From contig JAHLLU010000066.1 in assembly GCA_020444005.1 (NCBI GenBank), forward strand, positions 1 through 8,858: a stretch of 8,858 nucleotides of DNA, written 5' to 3'. This DNA comes from an archaeon (GTDB taxonomy: Archaea > Thermoproteota > Bathyarchaeia > TCS64). The position numbers and the translations under genes are program-made. The notes under the pieces are model-generated. The model saw only the letters and a list, made by a program, of their open reading frames with translations, had not been told where the DNA came from and made no database searches. This document shows positions 1 through 6,541 of the stretch, one piece after another. Position 1 is the stretch's first letter, and each line of letters opens with the position of its first letter.

Positions 1-145
1 CATTGTCTGGGAAGAGGAGTCCAATCATCTGGTGTTCATTGTCGGTCCAGCCTCGTTTCAGTCCCATTACATTGATGTAGAATTTGGCGGTCTCTTCTAG
101 GTCTTTGACTCTGAGTAGGACCGCGTCTATCTTTCTTAGACCCAT
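1..145 (-). CDS. VOC-family (glyoxalase/bleomycin-resistance fold) protein, N-terminal part
   Basis: Only the first 48 codons lie in the window; the gene continues beyond base 1. The translation begins MGLRKIDAVLLRVKDLEET and continues with AKFYINVMGLKRG. This is the usual first beta-alpha-beta unit of the vicinal-oxygen-chelate fold: a hydrophobic strand, then V-x-D-L-E, then K-F-Y and a G-L turn. The fold is used by glyoxalases, dioxygenases, epimerases and antibiotic-binding proteins, so the reaction cannot be told from this fragment. Many metal-dependent members have a His on the first strand; here the matching position appears to be Ala8, which argues against a standard first metal ligand. 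The ATG lies 30 bases after the stop of the upstream URO-D-family gene on the same strand, with no Shine-Dalgarno site but a TATA-like element at the right distance for a leaderless start. Family call is fairly sure, function unknown. Confidence 0.75.
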   Translation of the reverse strand, partial: MGLRKIDAVLLRVKDLEETAKFYINVMGLKRGWTDNEHQMIGLLFPDN

Positions 146-165
146 AAAATATGGTGGATTTGTGG

Positions 166-174
166 AGATATAGG
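166..174 (-). promoter_or_regulatory. Possible TATA box for the VOC-family gene
   Basis: The minus strand reads CCTATATCT here, centred about 25 bases before the ATG at 145. That is the spacing expected for archaeal leaderless transcription. It lies in the short gap after the upstream gene's stop. The match to consensus is modest, and read-through from the upstream gene is the alternative. Confidence 0.35.
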
Positions 175-175
175 G

Positions 176-1243
176 TTACTTCTTGTAGCGTCCATAGAGT
201 TCGACTGCTTTCCCCACAGCGTTATAGTTGGCTAATGGTGCCTCGTGGCTTACTGTGCAGCCTCCTGCTAGGATGAAGCCTCCTCCATCAGCGGCGTCCA
301 TGATGGCTTGTTTCGCCTCAACCATGATAGCTTCAGATGTACTCATGAGGGTCTTCTTGTGATCCAAGCCGCCAGCGATGCACTTCTTGCTTCCATAGAC
401 TTTCTTAGCCTCAGCAACAGACACGAAGTGGTGGTCCCACCAGTTGAGTATGTTGACGGGGTACTCGTTGAACCAGCCATCTGTCATCAGTTTACCGTTC
501 TTCTCAGGGTTCTCGTCAAGGGTGTTGCAGATGTGGAGCATCTGTAGCTCTGAGTCTACACTGAGTGCATCCTTATCGAGCTTGAGGGTGATGTCTTCTA
601 GTTGTTGTTTTGTGAATCTGCTCCAGTAGCCGCCTCTTCCAGCTATTCCATAGAAGAATCCGTGACATCCGGCGTCTACTGCTGCCTTCATGAACTCCTT
701 GTTGGACTCGTTGATGTTCTCTAAGCCTTTCATGACGGCGTCTGGGTGTTCTTTCAGGTGTCGGTGGAATGTCTCTGGGTTTGATACGCCTTGGAGTGCC
801 TGTGTGACTGCGCTGCTGATGCTGTAAATGAATGGTGTGCCATGAGGTGTGTCTGCTAGTACCTGTATGCAGCGTAGGTTTTCTCGTAGCTCCTTCTTGG
901 GGTCCAGTACCCATAGCTTTTCCCAGTCCTCCGGCTCTTTAACGATCATACTACGCTGTGTGTCTTTTCCATCGTTGTTTTTGAACTCGAACTCGCTGCC
1001 CCACTGGTAAGCCATTGATCTGAAGAATGGTGTGACTTTCAGTAGGTCCATCTTGTAGTCCAGTGCCTGTAGCAAGGCTAGGTGAGCTTTTGCCTGATGT
1101 TCACCGTTTCTATTAGCTAGCTCCCAACTATAGTATTTCAGCCAAGGGATGGCTGGGTAGTGTGCCCAGACGCTCCAAGGCACCCTGTCTGGGGTGCCGT
1201 TGTTGGCTGCTGTAATAACTCGCTCGTATCGATCCTGATTCAT
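176..1243 (-). CDS. Uroporphyrinogen decarboxylase (URO-D) family protein, MtaA/MtbA-like candidate methyltransferase
   Basis: A 355-residue TIM-barrel protein of the URO-D superfamily. It starts like the family, with RYERVITAANNGTPDRVPW (residues 5-23; P18-D-R-V-P is typical). It carries His237-x-Cys239 (MLHICN) and a late Cys329 (GGGFILAGGCTV). In MtaA/MtbA methylcobamide:coenzyme M methyltransferases, an H-x-C pair plus a distant Cys bind the zinc that activates the thiol acceptor. This favours a corrinoid-linked methyltransferase role over haem-precursor decarboxylation, but the acceptor is unknown. No corrinoid protein or substrate-specific methyltransferase lies in the window, so the partner must be elsewhere or the function differs. 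It is transcribed away from dapA; a TATA-like box 26 bases before the ATG and no Shine-Dalgarno site suggest a leaderless mRNA. Superfamily membership is firm, the methyltransferase role is inferred from the motif. Confidence 0.85.
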   Translation of the reverse strand: MNQDRYERVITAANNGTPDRVPWSVWAHYPAIPWLKYYSWELANRNGEHQAKAHLALLQALDYKMDLLKVTPFFRSMAYQWGSEFEFKNNDGKDTQRSMIVKEPEDWEKLWVLDPKKELRENLRCIQVLADTPHGTPFIYSISSAVTQALQGVSNPETFHRHLKEHPDAVMKGLENINESNKEFMKAAVDAGCHGFFYGIAGRGGYWSRFTKQQLEDITLKLDKDALSVDSELQMLHICNTLDENPEKNGKLMTDGWFNEYPVNILNWWDHHFVSVAEAKKVYGSKKCIAGGLDHKKTLMSTSEAIMVEAKQAIMDAADGGGFILAGGCTVSHEAPLANYNAVGKAVELYGRYKK

Positions 1244-1265
1244 AGCAAATAGATGCTCTGTCTGC

Positions 1266-1273
1266 TATACATA
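1266..1273 (-). promoter_or_regulatory. TATA box for the URO-D-family gene
   Basis: The minus strand reads TATGTATA, centred about 26 bases before the ATG at 1243, which fits a leaderless archaeal promoter. The element lies in the 80-base divergent region shared with dapA. Confidence 0.5.
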
Positions 1274-1281
1274 TCTTAGGA

Positions 1282-1301
1282 CTGATAACCAAGCTTATCA
1301 G
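1282..1301. promoter_or_regulatory. Inverted repeat, candidate operator between URO-D-family gene and dapA
   Basis: CTGATAA and TTATCAG form a perfect 7-base inverted repeat separated by six bases, in the middle of the 80-base divergent region. The right arm includes TTATCAG, centred about 26 bases before the dapA ATG, where a TATA box would be expected. A dimeric regulator bound here could therefore block TATA-box recognition for dapA. The arms are too short and AT-rich to suggest a transcription terminator. No regulator gene is in the window. Confidence 0.4.
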
Positions 1302-1323
1302 CGATTGATTCACCGTTTCTTGT

Positions 1324-2259
1324 ATGAAGTATAATGTTGAGGGGAGCTGGCCTGCCCTAGTAACCCCGTTCAATGAAGATGATACCGTCAACTACGATAT
1401 GCTCAGAAAGCTTGTGGGATTCCACGCCGAGAACCACAGCACAGGAGTACTCCTAATGGGCAGCACCGGCGAAGCCATACTACTCAATCAAGAAGAACGC
1501 AAAAAGATCATTGACACAGTAATCGATGAAGCAAACGATAAGATACCAGTCATGATTGGAGTCGCAGCCATGACCACCAAACAGACCATCGAGAACGCCA
1601 AGTATGCCAAGGAGGCTGGAGCAACCGCTGGGCTCATCGTCCAGCCACCATACATCAAACCCAGCCAGAACGCCCTCTACCACTACTTCAAAGACATCGG
1701 TGACGCAGTGGACATGCCTTTTGTCATCTATAACAACCCAGAACGCTGTGGAGTGAACGTTGAACCCGAGACTATCGCCAAGCTAGCTCAGCACCGGAAC
1801 TTTGTAGCCATCAAGGAAGCCGGGCCAAATCCTTATGGGGTTATGAGGACCGTTGAGCTAACACGAGGCAAGTTCAATGTCCTCTGCTGTGACTGCGCGT
1901 TTTATGCATTGATCCCTGTGGTGATGAGCAGCGGAGGCAAGGGAACCAGCAACGTCACAGGTAGCCTGTGTCCAAGGGAGATAGCTGTCATAAGCAAGCC
2001 TTGGGAGGGCTATGATGACGTGCTAAGTATGCGTGAGATGCTCTACAAGTATCTTCCATTGATCAGGATGATGTACAGCGAGACCAACCCGGTCCCCCTC
2101 AAATGGGCGCTGAACCACGTAGGCGCTGACGTAGGCAAACCAAGAAAGCCCCTACAGGAGTTGAGTGAGGATAACCAGCGTACCATGCATCAAACCATGG
2201 AACGCTTAGGAATACTGGCTGAGGATAGCTATCAGCGGGAATACTTTGGTAAAAAATAG
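1324..2259 (+). CDS. dapA: DapA-family lyase, likely 4-hydroxy-tetrahydrodipicolinate synthase
   Basis: A 311-residue class I aldolase of the DapA/N-acetylneuraminate lyase family, close to the usual ~290-300 residues. Family landmarks in order are ALVTPF (11-16), the pyruvate-binding GSTGE (46-50), Tyr110 in QPPYIKP, Tyr136 in IYNNPERCG, the Schiff-base Lys164 in VAIKEAG, and a C-terminal NPVPLKWAL (255-263). Tyr110, Tyr136 and Ser47/Thr48 match the DapA proton-relay residues. Arg141 matches the E. coli Arg138 that binds the aspartate-semialdehyde carboxylate, which favours DapA (pyruvate + L-aspartate 4-semialdehyde, lysine/diaminopimelate route) over sialic-acid or keto-sugar aldolases. 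No other lysine gene is nearby, so a different aldehyde substrate remains possible. Residues 188-191 read CCDC, an unusual cysteine cluster. There is no Shine-Dalgarno site before the ATG, so a leaderless or near-leaderless start is likely. It converges with the GYD gene, leaving an 8-base gap. Confidence 0.88.
   Translation: MKYNVEGSWPALVTPFNEDDTVNYDMLRKLVGFHAENHSTGVLLMGSTGEAILLNQEERKKIIDTVIDEANDKIPVMIGVAAMTTKQTIENAKYAKEAGATAGLIVQPPYIKPSQNALYHYFKDIGDAVDMPFVIYNNPERCGVNVEPETIAKLAQHRNFVAIKEAGPNPYGVMRTVELTRGKFNVLCCDCAFYALIPVVMSSGGKGTSNVTGSLCPREIAVISKPWEGYDDVLSMREMLYKYLPLIRMMYSETNPVPLKWALNHVGADVGKPRKPLQELSEDNQRTMHQTMERLGILAEDSYQREYFGKK
2251..2256 (-). terminator. Oligo-T stretch downstream of the GYD gene
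   Basis: On the minus strand, six T's follow 11 bases after the GYD stop codon. Oligo-T without a hairpin is the usual archaeal termination signal. The run lies over the last codons of the convergent dapA gene, so it may simply reflect its Lys codons. Confidence 0.35.
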
Positions 2260-2267
2260 AGGGGAGA

Positions 2268-2552
2268 TTATTTCAGGCTCTCTATAAGCTCATCAACCGT
2301 CATTGAGGGCATGCTGAGAATCTTTATGGTTCCACGGCTGCCTAACTCTACACTCATCTTGAACACAGCGTCATTGTTTGGCGCCTCTACGATGTTCACG
2401 AAATCGTAGGGTCCAAGGACCGCGTATTGTTCTAGTAGTTTTACACCGTATTTTTCGATCTCTTTGTTGACTTCCTTGATGCGTTCTGGCTTGTTTTTGA
2501 GTGTTTTCTTTCCGTCTGGTGTGAGTGAGCTTAGAAGGATGTATTTGGCCAC
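2268..2552 (-). CDS. Small GYD-domain protein
   Basis: A 94-residue protein filling one GYD domain. It has the N-terminal strand YILLSSLTPDGKKTL, a PER helix (22-24), and the name-giving GPYDFVNIVEAPNND motif (Gly47, Tyr49, Asp50), then a GSRGTIKIL strand and a short acidic C-terminal helix. GYD proteins are small ferredoxin-like alpha/beta proteins of unknown biochemical role, common in archaea and bacteria, probably cytoplasmic and oligomeric. There is no signal peptide or membrane segment. The start is GTG: the two codons directly upstream in frame are stops (TAA TAG), so no longer form is possible, and a GGTG shortly upstream could act as a ribosome site. It has its own TATA-like box and ends 8 bases from dapA on the opposite strand. 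Confidence 0.85.
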   Translation of the reverse strand: MAKYILLSSLTPDGKKTLKNKPERIKEVNKEIEKYGVKLLEQYAVLGPYDFVNIVEAPNNDAVFKMSVELGSRGTIKILSMPSMTVDELIESLK

Positions 2553-2584
2553 CTATTACACCAATAATGGGGTTCGCGTGGACC

Positions 2585-2593
2585 TTAATATAT
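2585..2593 (-). promoter_or_regulatory. TATA box for the GYD gene
   Basis: The minus strand reads ATATATTAA, centred about 37 bases before the GTG start. This predicts transcription from about ten bases before the start, leaving room for the GGTG motif as a ribosome site. It lies in the 48-base gap after the dihydroorotase-like gene, so the GYD gene need not be co-transcribed with it. Confidence 0.5.
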
Positions 2594-2600
2594 GGCTGAG

Positions 2601-3962
2601 TTAGCTGGAGATATACTGTCCTAGGGGCTTGGATACTATTTCTCCTTCATGATAAACCGGTACGCCTCTTAGTATAGTGGTTACCGGCGCTCCAACTGTC
2701 CGCCATCCCTCATATGGAGTCCACTTAGACTTTGCGTACATCTCATCAGCGGTAATCTTCTTTTCCGCCTCAAGGTCCAGTATCACTAGATCCGCGTCTG
2801 AACCGATATCAATACAGCCTTTCCTTGGATACAATCCCAGCTTCTTCGCCGGATTAACCGATGTAGCCTGTATTATTTTGTCTAGCTTTGTTTTTCCCTC
2901 ATGAACCGCGTTCAGTAACAATGGTAGCATGGACTCGATGGCTGGTAACCCGGGTGGTGAGTTCCAGATGTTACCTAATCCCTGACGTTTCTCTTCAACC
3001 ATATGTGTCGCGTGGTCACTGGCGATAATATTCACGGTTCCCTCGTTGAGCGCCTCCCATAGAGCCTCTTGATCATTTCGTGTCCTGATGGGTGTCCACT
3101 GCTGGCCATAGGGTCCAAGTTTTTCCGTGTTTTCCTGATTCAGGAAAAGATGATCTGGGCGAACCTCAGCCGTTATATCAGTCATGTATGGTTTGAGGCT
3201 TCGTAGCACATCAACGGTCTCGGCTGTAGAAACCTCCCTCATATGCGTCCTCACACCCACACTATGAGCCAATAGTATTCGTTTGGCTGCTCCAACAGAT
3301 TCCGCTACGTGGGGGAAGCTGTTATTGTAGTCTCGGAGAGTATTTTTACCGGCATTTTTGAGCTTCCTGATGGTGTGTATTACTTGGTCGGATTCCCGGC
3401 AGTTGAGCAACGCCAAGCCATCCCCAGCCTCTACCTGCGTCAACGCATCATACAAAACCCCGGTATCTTTCATGCCTGTTGGTTTGTCTCCAAGCTCATC
3501 AAAGAACGCGAAAACATTGACCCCAATATTAGTGGCTGATCTTATCTCGCTGAGTCTATCAGCGTAGACCGCCATGTTGAACAGGTAATCGACATACGCA
3601 TGGTCCTTGACCAGCTCCTGTTTCGCCTGTAATGCTTCAGCTGACCCAGTAACTGGTTTATTGTTTGGTTCATCGAGAACAGTCGTTACGCCTCCAACCG
3701 CTGCAGCCCTAGTGCCTGACGCAAAATCTTCCTTCTGGGTGTACCCGGGTTCCCTGAAGTGAACATGAAGGTCTACCAAGCCGGGAACTATGAGTTTTCC
3801 CCCTGCGTCTATGATGTTTTCTGCAGGTGGTAGTCTGGATTCCTTGCCTATCTTGGATACTGCCCCGTTCTCTGTTACAAGTCCACCCTCATAGACTCCG
3901 GTCTCCAACCAGAGTTTCGCGTTTACCAGTTTGAGGCTCATAACACAGGTAACGGGTTTCAT
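2601..3962 (-). CDS. Dihydroorotase-like cyclic amidohydrolase with an altered metal site
   Basis: A 453-residue amidohydrolase of the dihydroorotase/allantoinase/hydantoinase group. It has the N-terminal small beta domain, then IVPGLVDLHVHFREPG (58-73; metal ligands His66 and His68, substrate-type Arg70), DEPNN (97-101), a VSTAETV segment (244-250), TAEVRPDHLFLN (264-275), IASDHATH (313-320; catalytic Asp316) and a C-terminal SDADLVILD strand that closes the beta domain. Aligned by eye with dihydroorotases, several active-site residues differ. The carboxylated-Lys position is Asn149 (Asp155 might substitute), the His of H-C/A-E is Asn187, the His of HVST is Glu243, and the substrate Asn of NPPLR is Trp289. 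It may therefore not be an ordinary pyrimidine-pathway PyrC. No other pyr gene is in the window. The ATG at 3962 sits close behind a TATA box; Met8 (ATG ending at 3941) is an alternative start. Confidence 0.82.
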   Translation of the reverse strand: MKPVTCVMSLKLVNAKLWLETGVYEGGLVTENGAVSKIGKESRLPPAENIIDAGGKLIVPGLVDLHVHFREPGYTQKEDFASGTRAAAVGGVTTVLDEPNNKPVTGSAEALQAKQELVKDHAYVDYLFNMAVYADRLSEIRSATNIGVNVFAFFDELGDKPTGMKDTGVLYDALTQVEAGDGLALLNCRESDQVIHTIRKLKNAGKNTLRDYNNSFPHVAESVGAAKRILLAHSVGVRTHMREVSTAETVDVLRSLKPYMTDITAEVRPDHLFLNQENTEKLGPYGQQWTPIRTRNDQEALWEALNEGTVNIIASDHATHMVEEKRQGLGNIWNSPPGLPAIESMLPLLLNAVHEGKTKLDKIIQATSVNPAKKLGLYPRKGCIDIGSDADLVILDLEAEKKITADEMYAKSKWTPYEGWRTVGAPVTTILRGVPVYHEGEIVSKPLGQYISS

Positions 3963-3987
3963 GGATATAACAGCCGCGCCAATCTAA

Positions 3988-4000
3988 TGGTATAAGAATA
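3988..4000. promoter_or_regulatory. TATA element in the divergent promoter of the amidohydrolase and PLP-enzyme genes
   Basis: The 66-base divergent region has one good TATA-like core, TATAAGAATA on the plus strand (minus strand TATTCTTATA). On the plus strand it predicts transcription about eight bases before the PLP-enzyme ATG at 4029. On the minus strand it predicts a start a few bases before the amidohydrolase ATG at 3962. Neither gene has a convincing Shine-Dalgarno site. One element could serve both directions. Confidence 0.5.
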
Positions 4001-4028
4001 ATCGTTCCGATTAGCCTGAAGAGAATCA

Positions 4029-5204
4029 ATGAAGTATGATAAATTCGCCACTAAGGCAGTACACGGTGGACAACACCCAGACCCAAGCACTGGTTCTGTG
4101 GTTACACCCATCTATGCATCATCAACATTCGTATTCAAATCCGCCGAACAAGGCGCAGCCAGATTCGAAGGCAAAGAAAAAGGATTCATTTACACACGCC
4201 TCGGCAACCCCACAGTCAAGGCACTAGAGGACAGTCTAGCTCTACTTGAGGGAGGCGAGACAGCGAGGGCAGCAGCAACAGGAATGGGGGCTATCACTGC
4301 TGCGGTTATGGCTGTAGCTAAGAAAGGTGATCACATTGTTGCGGGTGATACTCTGTATGGTGGTACCCATAAACTCATCACTGATATCTTGAAGCAGTAT
4401 GGTGTAGAGCATACACTGGTTGACTCAGGGGGTCCAGCTAATTTTGAGAAAGCCATCCAGCCAAACACCAAGCTCATCTACATCGAGTCACCCAGCAACC
4501 CCTTGCTTAAGCTCACAGACATGAAGGCAGTGGCTGATATCGCGAAGAAGCATGGTATCGTGACTGTTATGGATAACACGTTCATGAGCCCATACAACCA
4601 GCGACCAATCGAGCACGGCATCGATGTCGTTGTTCACAGCCTCACCAAGAGCCTCAGCGGACACAGCGACATGGTAGGAGGAGCAGTCATCGCTAGCAAC
4701 GATTTCATGAAACAGATGGACCCAGTCTTCAAGAACATGGGAGCAACCATGGGTGCATGGGACGCATGGCTTACCCTCAGAGGCATCAAAACACTCCACG
4801 TACGCTGGGATAGAATCAACGAGAACAGCGCCAAGGTAGCCGAGTTCCTAGAAGGACACCCCAAGGTTGACCACGTCAACTATCCTGGTTTGAAGAGCTT
4901 CCCACAGTATGAACTGGGTAAACGCCAAATGGATGGACCCGGAGGTATGATGAGTTTCGAGCTAACTGGAGGCTTAGAGGCAGGACGTAAAATGATGAAC
5001 AGCGTCAAACTGTGCAGCCTAGCAGTAAGTCTCGGGGCTGTTGAGACCCTCATCAGTCACCCACCCAGCATGACCCACAGTATCATACCCAAAGAGGAAC
5101 GCCTCAAGGCGGGTCTAACAGATGGCTTAGTGCGTCTGAGTGTAGGTATAGAGGATGTTGATGATATCATCGCGGACCTAGACCAAGCACTAAACCAGAC
5201 CTAA
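4029..5204 (+). CDS. Cys/Met-metabolism PLP enzyme, methionine gamma-lyase-like
   Basis: A 391-residue fold-type I PLP enzyme of normal length. Landmarks: TPIYASSTF (26-34), Tyr55 and Arg57 in IYTRLGNPT (phosphate of the partner subunit's PLP), ATGMGAI (83-89), Tyr110 in TLYGGTH (stacks on PLP), Asp182 in MDNTF, and the Schiff-base Lys207 in HSLTKSLSGHSD. Cystathionine gamma-lyase and -synthase have Glu just before the YxR motif and before S-L-G; here these are Ile54 and Val333, as in methionine gamma-lyase. HPPSMTH (344-350) also fits that group better than O-acetylhomoserine sulfhydrylases. The Cys116 of the Pseudomonas putida enzyme is Gly112 here, so specificity is not certain. The expected reaction is L-methionine to methanethiol, 2-oxobutyrate and ammonia in the cytoplasm. 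It is transcribed alone and ends 14 bases from the convergent tRNA. Codon use changes in blocks along the gene. Confidence 0.87.
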   Translation: MKYDKFATKAVHGGQHPDPSTGSVVTPIYASSTFVFKSAEQGAARFEGKEKGFIYTRLGNPTVKALEDSLALLEGGETARAAATGMGAITAAVMAVAKKGDHIVAGDTLYGGTHKLITDILKQYGVEHTLVDSGGPANFEKAIQPNTKLIYIESPSNPLLKLTDMKAVADIAKKHGIVTVMDNTFMSPYNQRPIEHGIDVVVHSLTKSLSGHSDMVGGAVIASNDFMKQMDPVFKNMGATMGAWDAWLTLRGIKTLHVRWDRINENSAKVAEFLEGHPKVDHVNYPGLKSFPQYELGKRQMDGPGGMMSFELTGGLEAGRKMMNSVKLCSLAVSLGAVETLISHPPSMTHSIIPKEERLKAGLTDGLVRLSVGIEDVDDIIADLDQALNQT

Positions 5205-5218
5205 TTTATTTGAATAAT

Positions 5219-5293
5219 TGGAGCCTCGAGCGGGATTTGAACCCGCGGCCTACAGCTTACGAGGCTGCCGCTCCACCACTGAGCTACCGAGGC
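5219..5293 (-). tRNA. trnT: tRNA-Thr (anticodon CGU)
   Basis: A complete 75-base cloverleaf. The acceptor stem is GCCTCGG with TCGAGGC (one G-U pair). The D stem is GCTC/GAGC, the anticodon stem GCAGC/GCTGT with loop CTCGTAA, and the T stem GCGGG/CCCGC with loop TTCAAAT. The anticodon CGT (bases 5259-5261 on the minus strand) reads ACG, giving Thr. The discriminator base is T73, as in archaeal tRNA-Thr, and the 3' CCA is encoded. There is no intron. It lies behind the CoA-transferase gene on the same strand but has its own TATA box. Confidence 0.96.
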
Positions 5294-5320
5294 ATTGCAC
5301 AGACGGTATCAGAATACACG

Positions 5321-5328
5321 TTTAAAAG
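5321..5328 (-). promoter_or_regulatory. TATA box for tRNA-Thr
   Basis: The minus strand reads CTTTTAAA, a strong TATA match. It predicts transcription a few bases before the mature 5' end at 5293, as usual for archaeal tRNA genes. Confidence 0.65.
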
Positions 5329-5336
5329 AAATTTGG

Positions 5337-5342
5337 AAAAAA
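5337..5342 (-). terminator. Oligo-T terminator after the first-listed CoA-transferase gene
   Basis: Six T's on the minus strand begin five bases after the stop codon of the CoA-transferase gene, followed by more T-rich sequence (bases 5321-5335). This fits a hairpin-free archaeal terminator separating that gene from the tRNA promoter. Confidence 0.45.
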
Positions 5343-5347
5343 GGAGA

Positions 5348-6508
5348 CTAGGTCCAGGCAACAACGCCCTTCTTCTTAAGCTCCTCAAAGTACTCCTTTG
5401 ACTTGCCCAACAAATCGGTTATGACATACTCGTTGTCCTGTCCGAGGAGGGGGGCTGGTCTCTGGATCTCTGGCTGTGTCTTGCTGAGCTTGAAGGGGAA
5501 TGTTATCGCCTTGTATTTGCCCGCCTTGGGGTGCTCAATCTCTTGGAACATGCCTCTTGCGTTTAGATGTGGGTCTGCGCAAGTGTCTTTGGTGTGGTAG
5601 ATAGGTGCAACTGGTAGTCGTGCATCAACGAACTTGTCTACTACTTCCTTCTGTGTATGCTTTGATACCCACTCTGTGAGTTTCTCTGTATCAAACTCAT
5701 CATCATCGAACATGGTCCGTATAGTGTCAACCGCCTTGGGGCTGTATGCTCCAATCCGCACATATTCCTCGTCGCTTGTCTTGAGCAAGCCGCCGATTCC
5801 GCCTCCGGGGCTCTGTTTTCTCATCTCTGCTGGGGTTACCTGTCCTAGTTGCCAGAGGGTTACTCCGGGGTTGAAGCTTGTCATTATCTCGATCTGGCTA
5901 AGGTCTAACATTTGGCCCTCGCCTGTATGGTCCCTGTATCTTAGGGCTGAGACGATTCCGAAAGCCGCCATAGTTCCGGGTCCGATGTCTCCATACGCCA
6001 TAGCCATCTCGATTGGTGGGCCTTCCGGGTCTACGCCGTCGCCTGTGAGTCTTGTGTGGCTGCTCATGGCTTCTGCTATCATGGCGTAGCTTTTTCGGTC
6101 CTTGTATGGTCCTGTTTGCCCGAATCCGCTGAGGGCTGCGTAGATGATGTCTGGTTTTAGCTCTTTTAGCACATCGTATCCGAGACCCATTCTTTCCATG
6201 GCTCCAGCGCTCATGTTCTGGACTAGTACATCGCTTTTACCGATTAGTTCCTTCAGTAGCTCTAAGCCTTCTGGGTCTTTTGTGTTGATGGTTACGTCTT
6301 TTTTGTTGAGGTTTAGGTGGTGGAATGTGTAGGGTACTCCGCCGTATACTCCGCTTCTGCTGAGTCTGTCGATTGCCCCCCATGGGGGTTCGACTCGTAT
6401 TACTTCTGCTCCCATGTAGGCTAGCATCATTGTGCACCATGGTCCGTACCAAACGTGGGTCATGTCTACGACCCTTATGTCGTCAAGAGGCATCTTCATC
6501 TTGCTCAA
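5348..6508 (-). CDS. Class III (CaiB/BaiF) CoA-transferase, downstream paralogue
   Basis: A 386-residue family III CoA-transferase, normal length. It has the N-terminal Rossmann segment with IRVVDMTHVW (11-20), GPWCTMMLAYMGAEVIRVE (22-40), LNLNKKD (65-71), LSGFGQTGP (126-134) and the catalytic-Asp motif AYGDIGPG. Asp174 matches the Asp that forms the acyl/CoA anhydride intermediate in formyl-CoA transferase. The C-terminal part has ADPHLNARGMF and PAPLLGQDN, which closes the ring-shaped fold. It moves CoA between carboxylic acids, or racemises 2-methylacyl-CoA; the substrate cannot be read from sequence. The start is TTG: GGAGTGATC upstream matches the archaeal anti-SD tail, with 5 bases between GTGATC and TTG, and the paralogue has the same arrangement. 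Met4 and Met6 are alternatives. Its neighbour at 6628-7800 is a close paralogue, about 77% identical over residues 1-200 by my count. Confidence 0.92.
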   Translation of the reverse strand: MSKMKMPLDDIRVVDMTHVWYGPWCTMMLAYMGAEVIRVEPPWGAIDRLSRSGVYGGVPYTFHHLNLNKKDVTINTKDPEGLELLKELIGKSDVLVQNMSAGAMERMGLGYDVLKELKPDIIYAALSGFGQTGPYKDRKSYAMIAEAMSSHTRLTGDGVDPEGPPIEMAMAYGDIGPGTMAAFGIVSALRYRDHTGEGQMLDLSQIEIMTSFNPGVTLWQLGQVTPAEMRKQSPGGGIGGLLKTSDEEYVRIGAYSPKAVDTIRTMFDDDEFDTEKLTEWVSKHTQKEVVDKFVDARLPVAPIYHTKDTCADPHLNARGMFQEIEHPKAGKYKAITFPFKLSKTQPEIQRPAPLLGQDNEYVITDLLGKSKEYFEELKKKGVVAWT

Positions 6509-6532
6509 AACTTGATCACTCCATAAAGGCTC
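6509..6532 (-). promoter_or_regulatory. Leader with Shine-Dalgarno-like site, shared with the upstream paralogue
   Basis: The minus strand reads GAGCCTTTATGGAGTGATC followed by AAGTT and the TTG start. GGAGTGATC is nearly the full complement of the archaeal 16S 3' end, lacking one G. The region is conserved before the paralogous gene (7801-7823), which supports TTG as the true start in both. Confidence 0.6.
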
Positions 6533-6541
6533 CCGTTTCCT

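Noticed and set aside
573..914. Minus-strand open frame of 113 codons in another frame of the URO-D-family gene
   Set aside because: It overlaps the real gene on the same strand in a different frame and is a low-complexity Arg/Thr/His-rich translation.
5205..5218. AT-rich spacer between the PLP-enzyme stop and the tRNA 3' end as a hairpin terminator
   Set aside because: Only short imperfect AT pairing and no long T-run; it may help end transcripts but cannot be supported as a defined terminator.
5210..5401. Plus-strand open frame of 63 codons across the tRNA
   Set aside because: It covers the complement of the tRNA gene, a typical false ORF created by tRNA sequence.
5634..6089. Plus-strand open frame of 151 codons inside the downstream CoA-transferase gene
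   Set aside because: It is fully antisense to a well-supported coding sequence, has no family motifs, and its Ser/Pro-rich composition is what the complement of this gene would give.
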